Translations under genes and position numbers: made by a program | The notes under the pieces: model-generated | What the model was told of the DNA's origin: nothing | What the model saw: only the letters and a program-made list of their open reading frames with translations | Database searches by the model: none | Assembly (NCBI GenBank): GCA_040002595.1 | Contig: JBDUED010000121.1 | Location: 1-7,921 of the forward strand | Direction: 5' to 3' | DNA from: Dokdonella_A sp040002595 | Lineage (GTDB): Bacteria > Pseudomonadota > Gammaproteobacteria > Xanthomonadales > Rhodanobacteraceae | DNA: 7,921 nucleotides | In this document: piece after piece, positions 1 to 5,312 of the stretch | How positions within the stretch are numbered: the stretch's first letter is position 1 | Layout of the letters: each line of letters opens with the position of its first letter

Positions 1-268
1 GCTGACCGGCCGCAGTTGCCAACAGCGGCGCGTGATGCGCGAAGCGCGCATGCAGGATATCGGGCGTGATGTTGAAAACGTCGTCCAGCGAATCGACGCA
101 AAGACGGCGCGCCTCGATGCCGTTGTCGCGCGTCAGAACCGCTTGGCCAATCATGCGCGAGCGCCGGTCCAGTCGCTCGAACCACTGCGACTCGAGAAAG
201 GAGGCCCAACATTCGGCTTTCGTATAACGCTGTGGCGGATGTGCGACGCCGAGTCCTTGGACAAACAT
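1..268 (-). CDS. Type III polyketide synthase (chalcone/stilbene synthase-like), N-terminal part only
   Basis: Only the first 89 codons are inside the window; the gene continues past position 1. The reading opens MFVQGLGVAHPPQRYTKAEC and continues through SRMIGQAVLTRDNGIEARRL and PDILHARFAHHAPLLA. This matches the N-terminal pattern of the type III PKS family: the early A-x-P-P turn, the S/N-G-I-x-x-R block, then the P-D-x-L segment before the thiolase core. Such enzymes condense malonyl-CoA units onto an acyl-CoA starter to make pyrones or alkylresorcinols in the cytoplasm. The catalytic Cys-His-Asn triad lies outside the window, so activity and product class cannot be judged. The ATG at 268 is the only sensible start: an in-frame TGA lies 11 codons upstream with no start codon between. 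The Shine-Dalgarno is weak (GGA about 8 nt upstream). A ketoacyl-ACP synthase III relative is less likely. Confidence 0.8.
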   Translation of the reverse strand, partial: MFVQGLGVAHPPQRYTKAECWASFLESQWFERLDRRSRMIGQAVLTRDNGIEARRLCVDSLDDVFNITPDILHARFAHHAPLLATAAGQ

Positions 269-325
269 GGGGTATTCCGTTTCGAGAGTGCAGGCGACGC
301 ATCAACCAGTAGCAATGATATGCAT

Positions 326-343
326 TGAGGTCACGGAACCTCA
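326..343. promoter_or_regulatory. Inverted repeat TGAGGT-N6-ACCTCA upstream of the polyketide synthase
   Basis: A perfect 6-bp inverted repeat with a 6-nt spacer lies 58-75 bp before the synthase ATG. The half-site TTGAGGT also occurs in the palindrome in front of the OmpA gene at 4331-4349, there with a 5-nt spacer between TGAGGT and ACCTCA. It could be a regulator site or chance. It overlaps the left end of the decayed beta-helix gene. Confidence 0.25.
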
Positions 344-1110
344 GCTTAAGCGACGCGCACTCGCGGCCTCGATGACGGCCAGACGACGCTTAAGCGCGAC
401 TACGTCACAAGGAATTCCGCGCAGAGCGGCGGCGGCCTTTTTGCTTTTCAAGGAACACAACTTGACCGACGTGATCGTGAACCAGAACCTCGCAACGTGC
501 GCTGTGCGGCGGCATCCAGATTTCCAGTGGCAACCTGAACTTGACTCGCGGTTGGGCGGCGGACTTTGCGCGTCGGTATAGACGCGACCCAATTGAACCT
601 GACCGACTCGAACGTACTCAACAATGACGCAGGCGACGGGGGAGAGATTTGGGTTGGCGAGCCCCTCGTCACGATGGCGAGTGCGATCTACGACGATCAC
701 GCCGCGCGCGGCGGCGGTATTTTCGTTGCGGGCGGGGCAGTTGCGCAGATCAACGACTCGACCCTGAGCGGCGACAACGCCGGCGGCAGCGGTGGCGCAC
801 TCGATGCCGACGCTGACGCCAATAATGCTGCTAGCGTGAAGTCAAACAGCACGACCGTCGCAGGCAATAGCGCGCGTACCGGTTACCCTCAAGCGGGAAC
901 GGGTGGGCGCGCATACATCGTGGCACTGGCTGCGGTCACCGGGACCGCTACGGTCTTTGGCTACAATTCCATTTCGAACTTCCCGATCTCCCCAAACGAT
1001 TTCGCTGGCGCCTTAATTTCCGGCGGCTTCAATTTCATCAGTACCAATTCGGGCTGCGCGACCAGCGGCGACAGCACCGTGCTTGCTAGTGCCTGCCCAA
1101 TGATGGCTTT
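331..1110 (+). pseudogene. Decayed right-handed beta-helix (pectin-lyase-fold) surface protein
   Basis: Beta-helix coding text can be read only by moving between frames. Frame 1 (about 331-363) gives LSLSDAHSR. Frame 2 (about 362-463) gives GLDDGQTTLKRDYVTRNSAQ and then SGGGLFAFQGTQL. Frame 3 (459-500) gives NLTDVIVNQNLATC. Frame 1 (508-560) gives GGIQISSGNLNLTRG. Frame 2 (from 575) gives GIDATQLNLTDSNVLNNDAG and runs open to 1174. The pieces join into one repetitive protein with the N-S-A-x-x-G-G-G and S-x-N-x-A-x-x-G-G turns of choice-of-anchor Q and polymorphic outer-membrane-type beta-helices. It breaks off after GFNFISTNSGCATSGDSTVL, where relatives continue to a D-P-x-L-x-x-L block and a GAYE-type end. 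The N-terminus and signal peptide are also not found. The open stretch 566-1174 has only a TTG start and no ribosome site, so it is not called as a gene. Exact ends are uncertain. Confidence 0.75.
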
Positions 1111-1170
1111 TCGTGCCGCAACGCGTAGATTAGAGAGAGAGTGCATCACTGCTGCATCCGGAGAAACGTC

Positions 1171-2238
1171 ATGAGACCGCACCTCGCGTTACTGCTGTTC
1201 GCGTCGGCTTGGATCGCCAACATGCCGTGCTACGCCGATCCTGTTTGCGTAAGCAACGAGGCCGAGTTGCGTCAGGCTTTGATAGATGCGAGTGCGAATC
1301 TCACCGACGAAATACGGCTGATGGAAGGCACCTATTTCACTGGCGGGCAGAAGTTCAGCTACGACACTGCTGCACCGCACAGCTTGAGTATTTCCGGCGG
1401 CTGGTATTTCGACCATGATCCTTGCGACTTTCAGCATCCGCGTGCCGACGCCACGATTCTGGATGGGCAAAACGTCACTGCAGTGCTGAGCGTCAGCAAT
1501 AATGGCAACGCGCCTGGAACAGGCTTGTCCATCAGCAATCTCACCTTGCGCAACGGCGCCACCAGTACCAACGGAGAATCGGCGGCGCTGGCGCTATTTG
1601 GCGCGTTGGGACAAGATCTACGCGTGCAAAACGTGGTCGTACTGAGCAGTCATAACACGAGCGTTCCACCGATCAACATCTTCACCAACGCCGTCACCTT
1701 GAACGCATTCGCCGACGTTTATTTCATTAACAATGTCATCGGCGATTCCACCGGCCCGTATGCAAATCTCGGAATTTTCGTCCAATATTCGACCGAAACG
1801 GTCTTCATGCACAACAACACGCTGTCGCTCAACGGCGCCGGTTTCGGCGCGTTGCTCGACTCCAACGGCGGCACCGCGTTCCGCTTGGTCAACAATGCCA
1901 TCGTCGGGCAAATGGACTTCAACAGCCGCAATTCCGGCGAACCGATTCGATTGTGGCTGTACAGCAATCTGGGGTCATGGGGTTACAGCAGCATTGTGAC
2001 AGCGCCTTTGGTCCAGGCAGACGTGGGCAATGATGCAGGGATCGATCCACGCTTCATCGGCGCGCTGGATTTTCGTCCCGCCGCCGGTTCGCCGCTGGTC
2101 AATCGCGGCTTGAATGCACCCTTCGGCGGATCGAGCAGTGTCGATCTCGATGGCAACCAGCGCGTCGATCTTGGCATCGTCGATGTGGGTGCGTACGAAT
2201 CGACGCGCGAACGCATTTTCGCCAACGGCTTCGATTAG
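1171..2238 (+). CDS. Secreted right-handed beta-helix protein, choice-of-anchor Q type, with IFANGFD tail
   Basis: This 355-residue exported protein starts at the ATG at 1171, chosen for the GGAG 7 nt upstream (1160-1163) and the signal peptide that follows immediately (residues 1-22, cut after C-Y-A). A GTG 30 nt upstream would put polar residues before the signal. Residues 23-300 are short hydrophobic strands with Asn-rich turns, such as ISNLTLRNGA, VYFINNVIG and FMHNNTLSLNGAGFG, typical of a right-handed parallel beta-helix. Residues 291-343 carry the family's closing block: D-P-R-F, F-R-P-A-A-G-S-P-L-V-N-R-G, D-L-D-G-N-Q-R, then D-V-G-A-Y-E. The last ten residues are REIRF-like and end RIFANGFD, a tail shared with the convergent LRR protein. 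Catalytic pectinase residues cannot be identified, so a surface or adhesive role is more likely than an enzymatic one. The preceding pseudogene looks like a relative. Confidence 0.85.
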   Translation: MRPHLALLLFASAWIANMPCYADPVCVSNEAELRQALIDASANLTDEIRLMEGTYFTGGQKFSYDTAAPHSLSISGGWYFDHDPCDFQHPRADATILDGQNVTAVLSVSNNGNAPGTGLSISNLTLRNGATSTNGESAALALFGALGQDLRVQNVVVLSSHNTSVPPINIFTNAVTLNAFADVYFINNVIGDSTGPYANLGIFVQYSTETVFMHNNTLSLNGAGFGALLDSNGGTAFRLVNNAIVGQMDFNSRNSGEPIRLWLYSNLGSWGYSSIVTAPLVQADVGNDAGIDPRFIGALDFRPAAGSPLVNRGLNAPFGGSSSVDLDGNQRVDLGIVDVGAYESTRERIFANGFD

Positions 2239-2253
2239 CGCGCAAGGAAAATG

Positions 2254-2277
2254 CGAGGCCAATCGGCCACTGCCTCG
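2254..2277 (-). terminator. Hairpin between convergent genes, probable terminator of the LRR gene
   Basis: CGAGGC and GCCTCG form a 6-bp stem with a 12-nt loop that can partly pair internally (GGCC twice). Read on the minus strand the stem lies 3 nt past the TGA of the LRR gene and is followed by CATTTTCC, a weak T-run. On the plus strand no T-run follows, so a terminator for the beta-helix gene is less supported. Confidence 0.4.
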
Positions 2278-2279
2278 AA

Positions 2280-3242
2280 TCAATCGAAGCCGTCCGCGAA
2301 AATCGGATCGCACGCGCTGTACCACGGCGTGATTCCCGTAGCGGCATCCCACGCCGCGCTGGGGTTGGGCGTCAGTGGATTCGGGCAAAGGATCGATGCG
2401 CCGTCGATCAATGCGTTGGGGCTTGGCGCTGCCGGTACGGGACCGGTCAATTGGTTGTTGCCGACGTCGAAAAAATTCAGCGATTGCAATGCGCTCAGCA
2501 CGGGAATCGATCCGCTGAGGTGATCGGAGTTCGCTTCGAAATCACTCAACGAGGCAAGACCGGAAAGTGAAGGAATCGGTCCCGTGAAGTGGTTGTTGCT
2601 GAGCCGAATTTGGGTAATGGCCGTCAGCGCACCGAACGCCGGAATGGTGCCGGTCAGCAAGTTGTCGTTGACGTAAAGCAATCCAAGATTGGGCAAGCCG
2701 GTAAGCACCGGCATCGAACCGGTCAATTGATTGCCTTCGACCTGGTAGGAAATCAGGCTGGTCATGCCGCTGATGGGGGGAATCGTTCCGCTCATTGTGC
2801 CGTTCGCGCCCACATCGAAAAATTGCAGATGGGTCAAGGCGCGCACATCTGGAATCGATCCGGTCAGCGAACAGGAATAGACATTGAAAAGCTGAAGCTC
2901 GGTCAATCCATCGAGGTTGGGCAGCGAGCCGCTCAGTTCGTTGTAGCCGAGATCAATTTCGGTCACATGGGTGCCCGCGACATCGCACGTCACGCCGATC
3001 CAGGACAGATTCGGATCGGTGCTGCACTCGCTGCCTGGCGGACCGTTCCAGCCGTGCTTGTTGAGCCACGCAACGCCGTTGGTGCTGGTATAGAGCGTGT
3101 CCAGCACCTGGCGTTCGCTGGCTGGAATCGCGGCCCACGCCGGTGCGCAGGCGCATGCGAGGAACACGCCGGCCAGCAGCCTCCACGCGGTCGGGCAGGA
3201 TCGGCGTTGCGTCATGGCAGGCATGGGATTCGAGTTGTGCAC
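2280..3242 (-). CDS. Secreted plant-type leucine-rich-repeat protein with IFADGFD tail
   Basis: From the GTG at 3242 the protein has 320 residues. That start is preceded by GGAGAG with a 4-nt spacer; another GTG at 3254 and ATGs at 3224 and 3215 are possible, all giving the same mature protein. A signal peptide ends A-W-A at residue 37. Residues 40-87 are an N-cap like plant LRRNT: ERQVLDTLY, STNGVAWL, then W-I-G-V-T-C-D, with Cys73 and Cys86 likely paired. About eight repeats of mostly 23 residues fill 92-270 with the pattern L-x-x-N-x-L-T/S-G-x-I/M-P-x-L-x-x-L. A short C-cap has Cys286 and Cys311, then the tail PIFADGFD. LRR proteins of this class bind proteins or glycans outside the cell; no partner can be named. 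The gene begins 33 nt after the OmpA stop on the same strand, so the two are probably co-transcribed. Confidence 0.88.
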   Translation of the reverse strand: MHNSNPMPAMTQRRSCPTAWRLLAGVFLACACAPAWAAIPASERQVLDTLYTSTNGVAWLNKHGWNGPPGSECSTDPNLSWIGVTCDVAGTHVTEIDLGYNELSGSLPNLDGLTELQLFNVYSCSLTGSIPDVRALTHLQFFDVGANGTMSGTIPPISGMTSLISYQVEGNQLTGSMPVLTGLPNLGLLYVNDNLLTGTIPAFGALTAITQIRLSNNHFTGPIPSLSGLASLSDFEANSDHLSGSIPVLSALQSLNFFDVGNNQLTGPVPAAPSPNALIDGASILCPNPLTPNPSAAWDAATGITPWYSACDPIFADGFD

Positions 3243-3275
3243 GGTTCTCTCCACGATCGATTGGTGTGGGTTGCG

Positions 3276-4313
3276 CTATTGCCTGACCAGTTCCACGCGT
3301 CTGTTCAAGGCGCGGCCCTGCTCGGAGTCGTTGCTCGCGACCGGCGCCGAAGCGCCGAGGCCGGCGGCGGCCAGGCGCTCTGCGGCGATTCCGTAATCGG
3401 CACCGAGCGCTGCGACGATGGCATCCGCACGGCGCTTGGAAAGAATCTGGTTGTGATCGGCGGCGCCGGTGTTGTCGGTATGCCCGGTGACAGTCAGGCG
3501 CAGCGCAGGGTTGGCCCGTAATAACTTGGCGATTTCGTCGAGTTGCGCTCTGGATTCGGGTTTGATGTCGGCCTTGTCGATATCGAAATGGATGCCGTAG
3601 AGATTCACTTGTCCGGAGCTGGCCAAGCTTTTGTCGAGCGTGGCGGAGTCGACTGGCGCACTCGGCGCGACGGGCGCGGTGGGCGCGGCTGCGGCCGCGG
3701 CCATGCCCTGGTCCATGGGCTTGTCTTCCACCTGCATCACGTACACCCCCGGCCGTTGCTTGTCGGTTAGATCCGCGGAGAGCACACCGATATGCACCGT
3801 GCCCTGCGGGCGGGCCATGGTGGCGAGCAGGTAACGCGGATTTTCCCCCAGGGTGAAACCGAGGTTGGCTTCGGGCGTGTTGGACAACTGGATGCGCATC
3901 AGCGTCGCCGCCTGGGCCAGAAACTCCGGTCCGCATTCGGCTGCGTTCGAACACGTCCATGTCACGTTGGCGCCTGATTTTTCCAGCGCTTGTCGATAAT
4001 TGGCAAACACTTCCAGCGCGCTACGTGCCGCCGGCGCGTAATAAAACGCACGGCTGCGTTTGCCGGCGATCGTGAGTGTCTTGGGCGCCACCGTGGTGCC
4101 GTCATCACCGGTAGTCGTCGGTCCGATAGGGAATACCCCTTCGTCAAATGCCTTCTCTTCGGCACCGAGCAAAACCGAGCCCGGATAACGCACCAGCAAC
4201 GCACTGTCGCTGCAGCCTTCGCAGTCCTTGCCGTCCTCGCTGTCGGCCCAGACCAACGTCGTCAGGCACAGCAGCAAGGCCAGAGTGAAACCGCATTTGA
4301 TCGAAGTAGGCAT
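3276..4313 (-). CDS. DUF4892 and OmpA C-terminal domain envelope protein
   Basis: This 345-residue protein starts at the ATG at 4313, which has GGGAGA 5 nt upstream and leads straight into a signal peptide (residues 1-23, cut after V-W-A). The longer reading to 4364 lacks a ribosome site and would mask the signal. Residues about 36-200 resemble DUF4892 (LLVRYPGSVLLGAEEKAFDE at its start, RPGVYVMQVE near its end). An Ala/Pro linker (203-222) leads to an OmpA-type domain (about 234-345) with G-I-H-F-D-I-D-K-A-D-I-K, T-G-H-T-D-N-T-G (278-281 HTDN), L-S-K-R-R-A and N-R-R-V-E-L. In the OmpA family the Asp of HTDN and the Arg of the K-R-R-A helix hold diaminopimelate of peptidoglycan; both are present. 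The expected location is the periplasm, bound to the cell wall. The LRR gene follows at once. A promoter-like element and a palindrome lie just upstream. Confidence 0.9.
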   Translation of the reverse strand: MPTSIKCGFTLALLLCLTTLVWADSEDGKDCEGCSDSALLVRYPGSVLLGAEEKAFDEGVFPIGPTTTGDDGTTVAPKTLTIAGKRSRAFYYAPAARSALEVFANYRQALEKSGANVTWTCSNAAECGPEFLAQAATLMRIQLSNTPEANLGFTLGENPRYLLATMARPQGTVHIGVLSADLTDKQRPGVYVMQVEDKPMDQGMAAAAAAPTAPVAPSAPVDSATLDKSLASSGQVNLYGIHFDIDKADIKPESRAQLDEIAKLLRANPALRLTVTGHTDNTGAADHNQILSKRRADAIVAALGADYGIAAERLAAAGLGASAPVASNDSEQGRALNRRVELVRQ

Positions 4314-4330
4314 CGAAGTCTCCCGCGCGT

Positions 4331-4349
4331 TTGAGGTGATGCACCTCAA
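4331..4349. promoter_or_regulatory. Perfect 8-3-8 palindrome upstream of the OmpA gene
   Basis: TTGAGGTGATGCACCTCAA is an inverted repeat with 8-bp arms and a 3-nt centre, 18-36 bp before the start codon. It overlaps the last bases of the putative -10 element (4347-4353) and would span the transcription start, a position typical of a repressor operator. It could instead fold in the 5' leader, whose ribosome site (4319-4324) lies just beyond it. Confidence 0.45.
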
Positions 4350-4376
4350 TACGCAGTTGAGCACCGATCACTGACA
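4347..4376 (-). promoter_or_regulatory. Candidate promoter of the OmpA-LRR operon
   Basis: Read on the minus strand, TGTCAGTGA (4376-4368) is followed by CGTATTG (4353-4347), whose first base lies 23 positions after the first T. The same two blocks at the same spacing occur at 5278-5249, with 22 of 30 positions identical. The -10-like block would place a start near 4340, giving a leader of about 27 nt to the ATG at 4313. The TGTC/CGT pattern recalls ECF sigma promoters of the ECF41/42 kind as I remember them. No good sigma-70 pair is seen here. Confidence 0.45.
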
Positions 4377-4472
4377 CGCGTCGTCGTTCGCTACTGGAAG
4401 TCGTCGCTGAAAATCAATTTGGTTTGATGCCGCATGAAGACGAAATCGATGACGCTCGCGCGAAGCAGGCGC

Positions 4473-5078
4473 CTAAAATCGAGCCAGAACCTTGAGCGCG
4501 AGTTGCTTCTCTGCAGCGAGGCCATGATCGGGCAGCGGATCGATTTTGGGTCCATGTGCCTCGACGATGAAACCCTCCTCGCCGCGGCGCACATACAGCA
4601 TCGAACCCGAACCACCGCCGTTGAGATTCAGCGCTTCATCGCCGACACCGCTGATCGCCAGCGGCTGATGCGCGCCACTGGTTGCGGCGTTCTTGACGGC
4701 GTCCCAACTCCCCACCGACAAGCTGGCGCCGGCGGAAAAGTCCGCCGCGTTGTAGTCGCATGTCCCCAGCGTGAGGTTCGTGTCGTTTTGCGGCAGCGGC
4801 TGTCCGGCTGCGGCTTCCGCATCCGGCCGTGTCAGCAAATCGCAGGGTTTGCGCGCGCTGATGAGGCCATTCGCGATCGCCTGCTTGCGAAACGCTTCGT
4901 TGCTGGCAGCCGGATCCTCCCCTTTGGCAGCGACCGCCTGGTCGCCGGCGGGTGCTGCGTCTGCGGAACTCGATGCGGGTGTGCCCACGCTGCATGCGCT
5001 CAGCACGGCGATGCCGAATGCGGTTGCGGCGAACCGGGCATTTTTGGGTGCTTTGCGCAGTGTGGTTTGGATTTTCAT
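4473..5078 (-). CDS. DUF3558-like lipoprotein
   Basis: This 201-residue protein has a lipoprotein signal: a basic start (K2, R8, K9, K12, R15), a hydrophobic stretch FAATAFGIAVLSA and the lipobox L26-S-A-C29. A low-complexity Ala/Ser-rich tether (30-60) follows. The globular part has P-C-D-L-L-T with Cys79, G-T-C-D-Y with Cys107 (a likely disulfide), S-V-G-S-W, and I-S-G-V-G-D-E-A-L near 142-150, a pattern that resembles DUF3558 lipoproteins best known from actinobacteria. The residue after Cys29 is Ser, so outer-membrane sorting is expected. The function is unknown. The ATG at 5078 is the only start before the signal; the ribosome site is weak (AGAG about 11 nt upstream). It sits between the kinase and OmpA genes on the same strand, with gaps of 234 and 159 nt, so it may be a separate transcript. 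Confidence 0.75.
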   Translation of the reverse strand: MKIQTTLRKAPKNARFAATAFGIAVLSACSVGTPASSSADAAPAGDQAVAAKGEDPAASNEAFRKQAIANGLISARKPCDLLTRPDAEAAAGQPLPQNDTNLTLGTCDYNAADFSAGASLSVGSWDAVKNAATSGAHQPLAISGVGDEALNLNGGGSGSMLYVRRGEEGFIVEAHGPKIDPLPDHGLAAEKQLALKVLARF

Positions 5079-5115
5079 GGCGGTTGTGCTCTGGAATAGT
5101 GGGGCTGCCGGCGGT

Positions 5116-5129
5116 CGAACGCGCGTTCG
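5116..5129. promoter_or_regulatory. 14-bp perfect palindrome upstream of the lipoprotein gene
   Basis: CGAACGCGCGTTCG is its own reverse complement and lies 38-51 bp before the lipoprotein ATG. No T-run follows on either strand, so it does not look like a terminator; a regulator binding site is possible. In GC-rich DNA the alternating CG centre makes chance palindromes commoner, so confidence is limited. Confidence 0.35.
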
Positions 5130-5248
5130 GCACGATGGATTACCAACGTTCGATCACCACGTTCCGTGCGCGCAAACTGTCGCGTCGATTACGCAGCGCG
5201 GGCAATCGCGGTCGATGGCAAACGCCGGCGGACCCGTCGCTTGTCAGG

Positions 5249-5278
5249 CAATACGTGGTTTGGCATTGGTCACTGACA
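5249..5278 (-). promoter_or_regulatory. Candidate promoter between the kinase and lipoprotein genes
   Basis: On the minus strand TGTCAGTGA (5278-5270) and CGTATTG (5255-5249) repeat the arrangement found before the OmpA gene, with the same spacing. The element begins 35 nt after the kinase stop and would give a leader of about 165 nt to the lipoprotein ATG at 5078. The flanks also hold an inverted pair, TGTCAG and CTGACA (5242-5247, 5273-5278). The rest of the 5079-5312 gap shows only the palindrome at 5116-5129 and no open reading worth calling. Confidence 0.4.
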
Positions 5279-5312
5279 GGCGCCGCGATTCGCGCGTGCG
5301 TCGGGGGTCAGA

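Noticed and set aside
32..328. 98-codon plus-strand reading frame at the left edge
   Set aside because: It is antisense to the type III polyketide synthase N-terminus, which has recognisable family motifs; the plus-strand product has none.
341..700. 119-codon minus-strand reading frame
   Set aside because: It is antisense to the decayed beta-helix gene, with no ribosome site and no recognisable motif.
1129..1142. GA-repeat tract before the intact beta-helix gene as a phase-variable repeat
   Set aside because: It has only about five GA units outside the coding region and is not placed between recognisable promoter elements; the true ribosome site is the GGAG at 1160-1163.
566..1174. 202-codon plus-strand reading frame as an intact gene
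   Set aside because: It starts at an internal TTG without a ribosome site, continues protein text from other frames upstream, and lacks signal peptide and C-terminal block; treated as part of the pseudogene.
2280..3254. GTG at 3254 as start of the LRR gene
   Set aside because: Its own bases form part of the GGAGAG that better serves the GTG at 3242; kept only as an alternative.
2589..3521. 310-codon plus-strand reading frame
   Set aside because: It mirrors the LRR and OmpA genes on the other strand; its repetitive look is the antisense of the LRRs.
2953..3960. 335-codon minus-strand reading frame
   Set aside because: It is an out-of-frame shadow of the OmpA and LRR genes, Arg-rich, and crosses both genes without domains.
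4413..4428. ATCAA/TTGAT inverted repeat after the lipoprotein gene as a terminator
   Set aside because: The stem is only 5 AT-rich pairs and the following T-run is short (TTTC); too weak to call.
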